Assembly (NCBI RefSeq): GCF_965232925.1
Contig: NZ_CBDDRA010000006.1
Coordinates: 156,567-220,566, forward strand
Source: Tumidithrix helvetica
Lineage (GTDB): Bacteria > Cyanobacteriota > Cyanobacteriia > Pseudanabaenales > Pseudanabaenaceae
Direction of reading: 5' to 3'
DNA: 64,000 nt
A program made the position numbers and the translations under genes. Under the pieces are notes generated by a model. That model was not told where the DNA came from. It saw only the letters and a program-made list of their open reading frames with translations, and searched no databases. Shown piece by piece: positions 25,945 through 35,028 of the stretch. Each line of letters begins with the position of its first letter. Positions within the stretch are counted from its first letter, which is position 1.

Positions 25945-28470
25945 TCATTCTGCCTCGCCAATTAGCGTAAAAGCCGCCCAATTAACGGGGTCAGGAAATT
26001 TAGCCTTGGTTGCTAACATCGCTTGGCGTAGGGCTTGAGCCTTATCGGGCTTGAGCTTTAAGGTCTGATAAAACTCTGCCATTAACGTTGCTGTGGGAGC
26101 ATCAGGAATTGACCACAGCGATACGATCACGCTGGGAATCCCTGAGGTAATTAGAGAACGAGACAAGCCTATGACGCCATCGCCTGTAACCCTTCCCTGT
26201 CCAGTGTTACAGGCGCTCAGTACCACCAGTTCTGCATTTAAGCGCAGCTTTAAAATGTCACCCGAGGTGAGCAGTCCCCGTTTGTTTCGATCGTTCCGAT
26301 CTTTCTGGTCTGGAGCTAAGGCGATCGCCCCAGGAATGTCAGCACCCTCCTTATCCCGATCGTCCCTCTTAAACTCATCTAGCAATCCATGCGTTGCCAT
26401 ATGCACGATCCTTGCCGAGCCCATAAGTTTTTCCACATTTGCGATCGTGGCGTCATTACCTGTGAGTAAATCGGTATGGAAAGAGCTATCTTTTTTGAAC
26501 AAGTTCGCGATCGCTTCGGCTTCGGCTTTTGCACCTGGCAGATCGGGAAGTTGACGAGGCGGGATGCCAATACTGGGCATTGTCGGGTTGCCGACAATTA
26601 GGATATCTTGCAGGTTCGCCAATTTTACCTGTTGTCTGACTTGGTGGGTGAGATCGAGAACTTGAATAGCAGGAGCCGTAAGAATCGTGTGTTTTTCGAT
26701 CAGATGTTTGCCCGAAGCATCCAAGAGGGCAGGGAATGGAATTAGAAATAATTCCCCTTGAGGGATGAAAATAATTCGTGCCGAGGGGTCAGTGGGAAGT
26801 AGCTCTACGATCGGTTGAATTAGGATCCCATTGAGATCGCGCAACCAAGGATAGGCTTTAAGTACGGGGTTTTTACTAGAAATAGGTGCCACATTCCTAG
26901 AATTAATCACCCCACGTAAATCGCTGATGACATCCACAAGAGGATTTTCTAAAGGGGTGAGATCGACCTGTTTAAAGGCTACTTCACCAGTGGGTTTAAC
27001 AACCCAAATAAACAGCTTGTGATAGGTTCCCTTAAGTTTCCCTTGCACGAGATAGCTATCGTCGGGCATGAGGGCATATTCCACGAGAGTGGCATTTTGG
27101 GCTTTGGCGATCGCTTTGATTTGCGCGATCGTCGGTGATTTAATCGTTGCTAGTGAATTTTGGACTGAATTTTGAGCTTGATTTTTAGTCTGATCTTTGC
27201 TAGTTAAGCGGCGCGACAAAAGTTCGGCAAAGGCGCGCGATCGCCCCCTCTCGGCAATTTCCAGCGCTTCATCATATTGATTTTGAGCGACGAGAATCTG
27301 TTGCAAGAGGTTATAGGTATGAATCTGAGTATCAAAAATGGAAACCTTATCGCTATCCCCCAAATTATCGCGTAAGGATTCGAGAATCTCTAAAACCCTG
27401 CGAAACTTCTGCTCGGCTTCTGGATATTTTTTGAGTTTCCAAAGACTATAGCCCCAATTATTTAACGTCGATGCCTCCAGTTGCCGATCGCCGATTTGAT
27501 GGGCAATTTGCCAGCTTTTTTCTTGGAAATCTAATGCCTTGGCGTAGTCCTTGAGACTGACATAAGCAAGCCCAATTCCACCGTTAGCACCAGCTTCTAG
27601 ACGAAGGTTTTGCTTTGTTTTCGCGATCGCCAAGGCTTTTTGATAGTACTCAATCGCTTTTTGGAAGTCGCCGTTAACATGATAGATACCGCCCAAATTA
27701 TTTAGAGCGTTTCCTTCTGCTTCTATAAAACCTATTTTTTGGGCTTCGATTTGACTCTGTTCGTAATGTTTTCTTGCCTCTTTGTAGTCCTCTTGAGCGC
27801 TGGAAATCGCGCCTAGGGTTGCTCGCGCAAGCACAACGCCAATTTTATTCTTAACCTCTTCAGCAATTTGCAAACTCTGTTCCAGATATTCCGTTGCCTT
27901 ATTATAGTTACCTAAATTGAAATAGATATTTCCCAAGCTAGAGAGAACGATCCCTTCACCAGCCCGATCCTTGATGGCTTGGCGCACGAGTAACCCCTGT
28001 TGGTGGGATTCGATCGCTTTGCCATAGTCACCCAAGGAACGAAAGCTGTTACCAAGATTTCCGAGGGCATTGGCTTCTGCGACGCGATCGCCAAGTTTAC
28101 GAGCTATCACCAATTGCTTTTGACAATAAACGATCGCTTGCTTATGATTCCCTAGCGATCGATAGGCTAATCCGATCGCATCTAAAACCGAGAGTTCGCC
28201 TTTGGCATCGTTTTGTTGTTGGTAGAGTTGGAGTGCTTTTTGCCATGTCTGAATCGCCGCTTCAAACTGACTGGCTTTATACTGTTCTGCGCCTTGGTTG
28301 AATAGCGTTTCTGCGGGAGATTTTGGGGTAGAACTTGGTTGCAGTGGTGTTGGTGACAAGGAAGCCGCGATCGCAGGTTTCACAAACAAGGTAATGGGAG
28401 AGAGTGCGGCAATATAAATTCCAGCCAAGAGCGATCCGATTGAAATTTTTGTTTGGTTTGCGATCGCCAT
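25945..28470 (-). CDS. Secreted TPR-CHAT domain protein (caspase-like)
   Basis: This is an 841-residue protein. A signal peptide-like N-terminus (LLAGIYIAALSPITLFVKPAIAAS) is followed by about ten TPR units (about 50-420; AEALFNQGAEQYKASQFEAA-like repeats with repeated ALGNLGN and YYQKALAIA motifs). The C-terminal CHAT domain (about 560-841) has the expected catalytic His in RIVHMATHG (near residue 692) and Cys in VVLSACNTGQG (near 752), so the peptidase site looks intact. CHAT proteins are caspase relatives; in cyanobacteria the targets are mostly unknown. It starts 4 bases after the IPP isomerase stop, so the two share a transcript. Confidence 0.92.
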   Translation of the reverse strand: MAIANQTKISIGSLLAGIYIAALSPITLFVKPAIAASLSPTPLQPSSTPKSPAETLFNQGAEQYKASQFEAAIQTWQKALQLYQQQNDAKGELSVLDAIGLAYRSLGNHKQAIVYCQKQLVIARKLGDRVAEANALGNLGNSFRSLGDYGKAIESHQQGLLVRQAIKDRAGEGIVLSSLGNIYFNLGNYNKATEYLEQSLQIAEEVKNKIGVVLARATLGAISSAQEDYKEARKHYEQSQIEAQKIGFIEAEGNALNNLGGIYHVNGDFQKAIEYYQKALAIAKTKQNLRLEAGANGGIGLAYVSLKDYAKALDFQEKSWQIAHQIGDRQLEASTLNNWGYSLWKLKKYPEAEQKFRRVLEILESLRDNLGDSDKVSIFDTQIHTYNLLQQILVAQNQYDEALEIAERGRSRAFAELLSRRLTSKDQTKNQAQNSVQNSLATIKSPTIAQIKAIAKAQNATLVEYALMPDDSYLVQGKLKGTYHKLFIWVVKPTGEVAFKQVDLTPLENPLVDVISDLRGVINSRNVAPISSKNPVLKAYPWLRDLNGILIQPIVELLPTDPSARIIFIPQGELFLIPFPALLDASGKHLIEKHTILTAPAIQVLDLTHQVRQQVKLANLQDILIVGNPTMPSIGIPPRQLPDLPGAKAEAEAIANLFKKDSSFHTDLLTGNDATIANVEKLMGSARIVHMATHGLLDEFKRDDRDKEGADIPGAIALAPDQKDRNDRNKRGLLTSGDILKLRLNAELVVLSACNTGQGRVTGDGVIGLSRSLITSGIPSVIVSLWSIPDAPTATLMAEFYQTLKLKPDKAQALRQAMLATKAKFPDPVNWAAFTLIGEAE

Positions 28471-28474
28471 AGCT

Positions 28475-29008
28475 CTATCCTCTCAAGATTTCAATAAACC
28501 GTTCTAGGCATTCGCGCAGCCAATAGGTGTAGTGCTGGGGATTTTGTTGAATGTCTGTTTGTAAAGCTTTTAAGCCCATCCATTGCCAATCTTCCACTTC
28601 TTCAGGATTGGGCATCGGCGATCCTTCGTAGCTACCCAAAAAGACGTGATCGTACTCATGTTCGATCAGACCGCGATCGAGTTTGGCGTGATAGACAAAG
28701 CTAAATAATTCTTTAAGCTCGCAAGAGAAGCCCATTTCTTCTTGCAAACGGCGATCGCAGGCAGACTCCAGCGTTTCATTCGGTCGTGGATGACTGCAAC
28801 AGGTATTTGTCCATAAACCTCCCGAATGGTACTTGGCTTTGGCGCGTTTCTGTAGAAGCAATTCACCCTTAGCATTCATCACAAAAATTGAGAAGGCTCT
28901 GTGCAATTTGCCGTCAAGATGGGCTTGTAGTTTTTCAGCAACACCCACTTGGCGATCGCTTTGATCAACCAAAATCACAAATTCTTCTGTAGCTAGTGCT
29001 TGCGTCAT
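28475..29008 (-). CDS. idi: Isopentenyl-diphosphate delta-isomerase, type I (Nudix fold)
   Basis: The enzyme interconverts IPP and DMAPP. Type I motifs are the metal-binding HRAFSIFVMN, the catalytic Cys in WTNTCCSHPRPNE, the Nudix-like RRLQEEMGF and the catalytic Glu in HEYDHVFLG. I chose the Met at 29008 (MTQALATEEF), giving 177 residues, close to the about 180 of E. coli Idi. The open frame extends to an ATG at 29095, but the extra 29 residues are unlike the family. Many cyanobacteria instead carry the type II flavoenzyme, so this type is notable. It lies in an operon with the CHAT protein. Confidence 0.92.
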   Translation of the reverse strand: MTQALATEEFVILVDQSDRQVGVAEKLQAHLDGKLHRAFSIFVMNAKGELLLQKRAKAKYHSGGLWTNTCCSHPRPNETLESACDRRLQEEMGFSCELKELFSFVYHAKLDRGLIEHEYDHVFLGSYEGSPMPNPEEVEDWQWMGLKALQTDIQQNPQHYTYWLRECLERFIEILRG

Positions 29009-29358
29009 CAATTCAAAATTCGCTATGTTAAATGACCTCAATAGAAATATTTTTTCATGTTTACTGACAGTTTTTAGAGCGATCGGAAGTTTCACTTTTA
29101 TAAGCCTTCAGGTAAATTTGCTTATCTATTGTGGATAAAGCTTGTGGAGCAAGGCTTTTGAAAAAGCTGATAGCTAATCGCCGAATGCTAATGACTATAA
29201 AAACCCCTCTTTTTGAAGTCGCTGATTTCTGGGAAGCAATGTTATTCTCCCTCAGTAACCAAGATCACACCCACTTGTTGCTCACATTGGTTACCCTAGT
29301 AGATGTTGCAAACAAATTACAAACATAAAATCTAACTTTTTGAGTAGGAGACAAACAA

Positions 29359-29676
29359 ATGCTCGCCCAAAGAGGCAATGAGCCTCACCCTAATGCTACC
29401 TCACCTGAAGACGATAGCCGATTAATGACAAACCAGATTACGATGCGGGTTCCTAGGAACTATCACCAAGAACCGATTATCTCTCGTCTCGTCATCGATC
29501 ATGGCTTATTGGTCAATATTACTGCTGCCATTCTCGGCGAAAACTCGCAGGAAGATGGTTGGTTTACCCTAGAGTTAACTGGTACGAGCCACCAACTGCA
29601 AAGTGCCATTGTCTATTTAGAAGAACTAGATTTGGAACTTTGGGAAAAAACGAGTAATGAGGAAGAGAATTGGTAG
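29359..29676 (+). CDS. NIL-domain protein
   Basis: A 105-residue protein with a single NIL-type ferredoxin-like domain (residues about 24-97: ITMRVPRNYHQEPIISRLVIDHGLLVNITAAILGEN and DGWFTLELTGTSHQLQSAIVYLEEL). NIL domains occur at the end of MetN-type ABC ATPases, where they bind amino acids, and as stand-alone proteins in cyanobacteria, sometimes fused to 4Fe-4S domains. There is no Cys cluster here, so the role is unknown. GTAGGAG precedes the ATG, and a terminator follows. Confidence 0.85.
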   Translation: MLAQRGNEPHPNATSPEDDSRLMTNQITMRVPRNYHQEPIISRLVIDHGLLVNITAAILGENSQEDGWFTLELTGTSHQLQSAIVYLEELDLELWEKTSNEEENW

Positions 29677-29681
29677 GGTTC

Positions 29682-29724
29682 GATCTAAAGGGGTTGCTTT
29701 GAAGCAATCCCTTTAGATCTTTTG
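29682..29724 (+). terminator. Rho-independent terminator
   Basis: A stem of GATCTAAAGGG(G)TTGCTT / AAGCAA(T)CCCTTTAGATC is followed by TTTTG, starting 6 bases after the NIL gene stop. Confidence 0.8.
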
Positions 29725-29768
29725 AAAATTTTACTACCTGTAAATTTCTCGGTTACACCGAACATTCT

Positions 29769-29845
29769 GTAGGGGGATTGCCCCTACGCTTAGACATCTG
29801 GGCAACCACAGGGGGATTGCCCTTACAGTGTGTAATTCAGGTTTT
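29769..29845. repeat. Palindromic GTAGGGGGATTGCCCCTAC and a degenerate copy
   Basis: Two related short palindromes lie here (29769-29787 and about 29808-29830), both with GGGGGATTGCCC cores. They belong to the same loose class as the palindromes at 7335 and 32304. Confidence 0.55.
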
Positions 29846-29876
29846 CTGATTTTCTGGAATACAACCTACATTCCTA

Positions 29877-30518
29877 TTACTTATTAGGTTGAGGCGTCAT
29901 ACGCAGGTAGGGCTTAATTGGGGTAAAGCCTTTAGGAAATTTCGTCTTTGCCTCTTCATTAGATACCGAAGGAACAATCACGCAGTCCTGTCCATCTTTC
30001 CAGTTGGCAGGTGTAGCGACACTGTAATCATCCGTCAATTGCAAGGAGTCAATCACGCGCAAAAGCTCGTCAAAGTTACGTCCCGTGCTAGCTGGGTAAG
30101 TTAAGGTTAGACGCAGTTTTTTGTTGGGGTCGATGATAAATACTGAACGCACGGTCAAGGTGTTACCAGTACTAGAGTTGGGGTGAATCATCCCATAGAG
30201 CTCAGATACCTTTTTATCCGCATCGGCAAGAATTGGGTAATTGAGCTTTGCGTTTTGAGTTTCTTCGATATCACCCACCCAACCATTATGGGAGGCAACA
30301 TCATCGACGCTCAAAGCAATGGGTTTAACATTGCGCTTTTCGAATTCTGGCTTAAGTTTAGCCACTTCACCTAGTTCGGTCGTGCAAACAGGGGTAAAGT
30401 CCTTGGGGTGTGAGAACAAAATTGCCCATGAATCGCCAATCCACTCATGAAAGCTGATCGAGCCATCGGTTGAATCTTGGGTAAAATCAGGTACTGTGTC
30501 GCCTAAACGTAGTGTCAT
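29877..30518 (-). CDS. 1-Cys peroxiredoxin (Prx6 type)
   Basis: The 213-residue length and sequence match the Prx6/1-Cys group: LGDTVPDFTQDSTDGSI, the peroxidatic Cys in HPKDFTPVCTTELGE, and the long C-terminal arm with PATTGRN-like PASTGRNFDELLRVIDSLQL, ATPANWKDGQDCVI and PKGFTPIKPYLRMTPQ. It detoxifies hydrogen and organic peroxides in the cytosol. There is no resolving Cys equivalent to 2-Cys enzymes. A GAF-LuxR regulator gene lies 69 bases upstream on the same strand, so peroxide-linked regulation is plausible. Confidence 0.95.
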   Translation of the reverse strand: MTLRLGDTVPDFTQDSTDGSISFHEWIGDSWAILFSHPKDFTPVCTTELGEVAKLKPEFEKRNVKPIALSVDDVASHNGWVGDIEETQNAKLNYPILADADKKVSELYGMIHPNSSTGNTLTVRSVFIIDPNKKLRLTLTYPASTGRNFDELLRVIDSLQLTDDYSVATPANWKDGQDCVIVPSVSNEEAKTKFPKGFTPIKPYLRMTPQPNK

Positions 30519-30587
30519 AGATCGGTATTCCTATAGTCATTGTGTAGATTATTACATTATCACTGTGAACATTTTAAAAACTTAGCT

Positions 30588-31334
30588 CTAATTTAAAGAT
30601 TGCTCTTTTACGCTTGTCTGTAGGGATCCTAGCGTTATTGCCACCAACTCTGCTCGCGAGGAAACTTCAAGTTTGCGGAACATCCGCTTCAAAGCCTGCT
30701 TTACAGAGTTCTCCGTAATCCAAAGTTCCCTGCCGATTTCTAAATTTGTGCGACCTAAAGCCACCAATTCGGCAATTTGTAGTTCGCGTGGGGTTAAGCG
30801 ATCGCTTCGACAAGGTTGCTGCTGTGGACTGGCTGCACTCGTAGAAGCGCTTTGCGATCGCAGGGTTGCGACCCAAACCGACAGGTGCAAACAGATCGCG
30901 CTTAAATCCGATAGATTTTGCGTATCAAAGGCAGGGCTTGACTTTTCACGGGTACAAGCGACTGCACCCACCAATTGACCGCGATGGACGATCGGGCCGA
31001 CCATCACATGCCAATGATCGGGACGGGGACAGACGATCGCCCATGCCTTGGGCGAACTGACTAATGCTTCATGGACGGGAGCATGACGCTCGACTAAATA
31101 ACGCACCACGGGATTATATTCGACCGATAGCCCCAATCTTAGGATTTTCTCAAGCTTGCGATCTAATAAAGGAAATCGTTTTCGCAGCAGATCTTCCAGC
31201 GAATCAAAGAAAAAGATCCCCCATCTTGTCGCAGCAAAATATTCACCAATTTTTGGCACGATCTGCGATCGCAAGTCTTGTTCGCTCTGGGTTTGGTTGA
31301 TGGCTTCAAACAGAAGACCCAAAGAACTTGTCAT
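30588..31334 (-). CDS. GAF-like / LuxR-type transcriptional regulator
   Basis: The 248-residue protein has an N-terminal GAF-like sensory domain (about 1-165, with HWHVMVGPIVHRGQLVGAVACTRE). A Gln/Ser linker leads to a LuxR-type HTH (LTPRELQIAELVALGRTNLEIGRELWITENSVKQALKR and LEVSSRAELV, about 177-235). No receiver is present, so it senses a ligand or redox state rather than a phosphotransfer. It lies directly upstream of the 1-Cys peroxiredoxin and is its most obvious candidate regulator; this is inferred from position. Confidence 0.9.
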   Translation of the reverse strand: MTSSLGLLFEAINQTQSEQDLRSQIVPKIGEYFAATRWGIFFFDSLEDLLRKRFPLLDRKLEKILRLGLSVEYNPVVRYLVERHAPVHEALVSSPKAWAIVCPRPDHWHVMVGPIVHRGQLVGAVACTREKSSPAFDTQNLSDLSAICLHLSVWVATLRSQSASTSAASPQQQPCRSDRLTPRELQIAELVALGRTNLEIGRELWITENSVKQALKRMFRKLEVSSRAELVAITLGSLQTSVKEQSLN

Positions 31335-31424
31335 AGATAATGGCGTTTAAAGTGTACCCGATCGAGGTCTAGAAGCATTGAAGCGCTTAGCCTATAGTAG
31401 CTTTAATCTTAAAAATAACTCGAT

Positions 31425-31847
31425 ATGGTCACAAATTCTGATAGCGATCGCACTCCCATCGATTGGATGCAGATGGGCTTTTATGTTGCTGCGGTAGCGT
31501 TCAACCTCTGTTTAATTACTCAACTATTCACGGTTGGGGTTGCCTATTTTCAGAATCCTGCATGGTGGGATATTCACGTTTGGTTTGTACGAGGATATAG
31601 CGGGTTGTCTCTCGTTTTATTGGGATGGGTATTCGCTATACCCTACCCACGCAAGATCCGACAGCTCACAGCAAGCCTGCCAATACTACTGGGACTGCAA
31701 TTTCTCAGCATTCACCTCCAGACTTCTTTTCACCTTGAGGTACTCCATCCTCTGATTGGATTTATACTGGTCTATGTTTCTGCAAGTCTCGTCCATAGTG
31801 TGTGGCGAAATTTAGCGCCGAGCGATCGTCAGAACGGTTTAGTTTAA
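31425..31847 (+). CDS. Small four-helix membrane protein (DUF6220-like)
   Basis: The 140-residue protein has about four membrane helices (FYVAAVAFNLCLITQLFTVGVAYF; SGLSLVLLGWVFAIPY; LPILLGLQFLSIHL; LIGFILVYVSASLVHSVW) and conserved-looking His in IHVWFV, IHL and LHPLIG that might bind haem or metal. It resembles small proteins of the DUF6220 type (tentative). It is followed 9 bases later by the MAPEG gene, so they form an operon. Confidence 0.72.
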   Translation: MVTNSDSDRTPIDWMQMGFYVAAVAFNLCLITQLFTVGVAYFQNPAWWDIHVWFVRGYSGLSLVLLGWVFAIPYPRKIRQLTASLPILLGLQFLSIHLQTSFHLEVLHPLIGFILVYVSASLVHSVWRNLAPSDRQNGLV

Positions 31848-31856
31848 GAGGCAACC

Positions 31857-32285
31857 ATGAAACAAGAAGATATTTTCAGTCCCTTCTTTGCAACCATATT
31901 TCTGACACTTGTGGTTTGGGTATATATGTACGTCCGTCGGATTGGTTTCATCACCAGTCGCAAGATCTCACCCCAAGACCTTGCCCAGCCGAGCAAATTT
32001 GCAGAGACTTCGCCGCCCAGTATATCCAATCCATCGGATAACCTCAAGAATCTGTTTGAGATGCCAGTAGTTTTCTATGCGATCGCACTATACCTCTTTG
32101 TGACGCAGCAGGTGGATGCAGTGTATGTCAACGCTGCGTGGTTATTCGTAATATTTCGGGTACTGCATAGCGCCGTCCATTGTACGTTCAATCTAGTGAT
32201 ACTTCGGTTCTACCTCTACCTCTTCTCAAGCCTCACGGTATGGTTTGTCGTAATTCGTGCAGCCCTGACCCACTTTGGCATATAA
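31857..32285 (+). CDS. MAPEG family membrane protein
   Basis: The 142-residue protein has four membrane helices and the MAPEG signature SDNLKNLFEMPVVFYAIALYLF, then AAWLFVIFRVLHSAVHCTFN. MAPEG members include membrane glutathione transferases; the substrate here is unknown. It is in an operon with the DUF6220-like gene. A perfect 28-base palindrome directly downstream separates it from convergent ccs1. Confidence 0.88.
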   Translation: MKQEDIFSPFFATIFLTLVVWVYMYVRRIGFITSRKISPQDLAQPSKFAETSPPSISNPSDNLKNLFEMPVVFYAIALYLFVTQQVDAVYVNAAWLFVIFRVLHSAVHCTFNLVILRFYLYLFSSLTVWFVVIRAALTHFGI

Positions 32286-32303
32286 CGCCAAGAGAATTTG
32301 GAG

Positions 32304-32331
32304 GTAGGGGCAATTCATGAATTGCCCCTAC
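32304..32331. repeat. Perfect 28-bp palindrome between convergent genes
   Basis: A perfect inverted repeat (arms GTAGGGGCAATTCA / TGAATTGCCCCTAC, no loop) lies between the stops of the MAPEG gene and ccs1. It may serve as a two-way transcript end. Imperfect relatives occur at 7335 and 29769. Confidence 0.8.
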
Positions 32332-32335
32332 TTCA

Positions 32336-33688
32336 CTAACAGTTCACCAATGGAAGTTCCTGTTTGGGCATATCCTCTATCACCTGAACCATTTCAGACT
32401 CAAAATTTACTTGGGCTCGGTTGGTCTTACCACCCATATAGAGCGTATTCCCAACCTGTAAAGCCCATACCTGTGAATGGCTGACATAGCTGGCGATTAC
32501 ACCCAACATCAAGAGTCCAAATCCAGTGTAAACGACGGGAATTCCAGGATCTGCCTTGATTTGCAAGCCCGTACTTCCGACGACATCCTTTATGGTTAGC
32601 GTGACACCATTCACTTCGGTGCTGCCATTTAAGCGTAGCGTGGAAAGCAGATCTCCTTTCTCATCGTAGATCAAGAACGTACCTTGCAAATCAGGCGTGA
32701 GCAGGGTTACACCTGCGCTGAGATCTGTCTTTGTCGGAATCCAAGTTCCCCATACTTGACCACCGTTCGTTTTAGATTTGAGCTTTGTTAGAGGTAGCTG
32801 TAAAACGGGACTGCGATTGAGGGTAAACCGCACGGAACTAATATCCCAGTTTGCTTGATAGAGGGTTACGCCTCGATAACGCAAGGGCTTATTCACATGA
32901 ATGGTTTGGCGATCGACTTCTTGCCCAGCCAAATCTAGGACAGAGAGATCGGAATAGAATTGATCGATCGCACCGTTAGGGGTGTAATCAATCCAAAAAC
33001 GATTCACTCGCACCGACCAGTCTTTTGGAAGCTGCGGCTTTGACCATGCTCCAGATTCGGTAATATTTTTGATTTGAAAGGTCTCACCGCTAGGAACCAT
33101 TTCTTGCGCGGTAAAACCTGTTAATGCGCCTAAGATTGCCCCAGCCAAAACTAGCAGCATACTGGCATGCACAAAGATGGGACCGACCTTGCCGATTAAT
33201 CCTTTGCGGGCATAGAGGCGATCGTCAGCTTGAAAAACTTTATAGCCTTTTTGAATGAGCGCTTGAGACAGATCGTTGAGCGATCGTCCTGTGAGTTCTG
33301 TGGCGATCGGTAATTTGGCGAAGCTTTGCGGTTTGGTGTAGTAAAACCAACGCTTTGCCACCTTGAGCATCGGTAGCTGACGATTAAACGTACAGGCAGC
33401 GAGACTGGAACCAAACAAGATCAATAGCGAGAGAAACCACCAACTGCCATAAACCCGATCTAACCCCACGGTCAGGATGACTTGATAGGTCAGAAATCCG
33501 AATAAGGCAGGATGGTCGGGATAGTTGAGTTTGTAAAATTCCTGAGATTGCCCCTGCTCGATCACCGTGCCCGTAATGCTAAAGAGGGCAATCAAAAGCA
33601 AGAGCGCGATCGCTAGCTTTAGGTTTGCCAGCATCGGTATGAGTTCGTGTCGCCACAGTCGTTCGATCGTTTGCAATGCGTTCGTCAT
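32336..33688 (-). CDS. ccs1: Cytochrome c biogenesis protein Ccs1/ResB
   Basis: The 450-residue length is normal. Membrane segments at the N-terminus (LKLAIALLLLIALFSITGTVIEQGQ; SWWFLSLLILFGSSLAACTFNRQLPML) include the ResB signature; HASMLLVLAGAILGAL follows, then a large lumenal domain, then GLLMLGVIASYVSHSQVW with the conserved His. With CcsA it delivers haem to apocytochromes c (system II), for example cytochrome f and c6. CcsA is not in the window. Confidence 0.95.
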   Translation of the reverse strand: MTNALQTIERLWRHELIPMLANLKLAIALLLLIALFSITGTVIEQGQSQEFYKLNYPDHPALFGFLTYQVILTVGLDRVYGSWWFLSLLILFGSSLAACTFNRQLPMLKVAKRWFYYTKPQSFAKLPIATELTGRSLNDLSQALIQKGYKVFQADDRLYARKGLIGKVGPIFVHASMLLVLAGAILGALTGFTAQEMVPSGETFQIKNITESGAWSKPQLPKDWSVRVNRFWIDYTPNGAIDQFYSDLSVLDLAGQEVDRQTIHVNKPLRYRGVTLYQANWDISSVRFTLNRSPVLQLPLTKLKSKTNGGQVWGTWIPTKTDLSAGVTLLTPDLQGTFLIYDEKGDLLSTLRLNGSTEVNGVTLTIKDVVGSTGLQIKADPGIPVVYTGFGLLMLGVIASYVSHSQVWALQVGNTLYMGGKTNRAQVNFESEMVQVIEDMPKQELPLVNC

Positions 33689-33871
33689 AAATCAAGCATG
33701 GAGCTTAAAGCTCTTTATCCCTATAGATATAAAAGTTTAGGTGTCAAAGTTAAATCTTTTCATAGATTCTAACTTTTCAGCTTATGACTTTAATGGAGAG
33801 TTTTAGAGCATATTTTCGCCTTAGACCCTATGTTTATTTTTTGAGAGGGAAGGGAGTATGACCATTGGGTT

Positions 33872-34825
33872 TTAAACAACTGGTTTTAGTGCAAAGAAAG
33901 TTTCCCCTACCTTGTTGCTAATGTCATTAAGGCGGGTTTGGAAGTGATCGAGGCATTCATGTAGACCTGATTGAATGATTTCCTCAATCGTGATGTAGTC
34001 TAGTTCTGCTCTCAACTGTCCAAGCGATCGCTCTAGGGGATTTGTCCAAATTCCTGGAGGGGTTCCATTAATCTGATAGACCGAACGTTCTGCTTGCAAA
34101 ACGCAAAACTGCACGGAACGAGGAAATTCTCGCTCTAAAAGCAAAAACTCGGCAACTTGGTGAGGTGTGATTCGATGCAATCCTCGCTTGCGATACATCT
34201 CATAGGCACTTGCCGACTTGAGCAATGCCATCCATTCAATTTCATCAATTGTTGTACCGACATGGGTAATCGAAGGTAAAAGGATAAAGTATTTAACGTC
34301 TAAAATACGCGAAGTCTTGTCTGCTCGTTCTAAAAATCTTCCCACTTGACCAAAGTGCCAACCTTCATTGTGGGTCATCGTTGCATCCATTACCCCTGCA
34401 AACAGATGACTAGATAACTTCACTTTATTAAAAAATTCATGTAGCCCCGATAAAGGCTGTCCAGGAGAAGCATCTTTTACAAACAGATAGAAGTCATTGA
34501 CCTGCTCCCACATCTCCGAGGAAATGATTTCTCGCACAGACCTTGCATTTTCTCTGGCAGCTTGCAAACATGAAAGAATTGAATTAGGATATTCGCGATC
34601 GAAGCTAAGAAATTGAATTACATTCTCTGAGGTCGAGGAACCATATTTCTCTTTGAACAGGGATAAATCACCTGTAGTCATCACAAGAGGTTCCCATTGT
34701 TGCGGTACGCTGGAAGGCAAATCTAACATTAACTGTAAATTAACATCTACAAAACGTGCTACGTTTTCTGCCCGTTCGATATAGCGGTTTAACCAGTAAA
34801 TTGAGTCAGCAACTCGACTAAGCAT
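33872..34825 (-). CDS. Alpha-E domain protein (DUF403)
   Basis: The 317-residue, all-helical protein has family motifs at the start (MLSRVADSIYWLNRYIERAENVARFVDVNLQLMLDLP), then ARENARSVREIISSEMWEQVN, HFGQVGRFLERADKTSRILDVKYF and FLLLEREFPRSVQFC. It is usually encoded beside a circularly permuted ATP-grasp protein and transglutaminase-like genes, and is thought to work with them in peptide or amide bond formation. No ATP-grasp gene is next to it here; a transglutaminase-like gene exists 29 kb away. Confidence 0.92.
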   Translation of the reverse strand: MLSRVADSIYWLNRYIERAENVARFVDVNLQLMLDLPSSVPQQWEPLVMTTGDLSLFKEKYGSSTSENVIQFLSFDREYPNSILSCLQAARENARSVREIISSEMWEQVNDFYLFVKDASPGQPLSGLHEFFNKVKLSSHLFAGVMDATMTHNEGWHFGQVGRFLERADKTSRILDVKYFILLPSITHVGTTIDEIEWMALLKSASAYEMYRKRGLHRITPHQVAEFLLLEREFPRSVQFCVLQAERSVYQINGTPPGIWTNPLERSLGQLRAELDYITIEEIIQSGLHECLDHFQTRLNDISNKVGETFFALKPVV

Positions 34826-35028
34826 ATTGCGGTTTGATGGTATTAAGACCTTGCAATAATAGTTTTAACCTAATTGTCTGCAATTCACAAATTGCGATCG
34901 CTTTTAAAGGCTCCTGTCATTGCTAAAAAACACAAGCGAGCGAGATCTAGATCACAAATCTCTAATCTTCTTTAACCTTAATATTGGCTATATAAATTAA
35001 GTCGATACATTGATTCAGTGAGGTTTTT

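Noticed and set aside
25945..28470. TPR-CHAT protein as part of a type III-E CRISPR (Craspase) system
   Set aside because: It has a signal peptide-like N-terminus, and no gRAMP/Cas7-11 or CRISPR array is in the window.
29131..29328. 65-residue ORF upstream of the NIL-domain gene
   Set aside because: There is no ribosome binding site, no recognisable sequence, and it likely covers the NIL gene promoter region.
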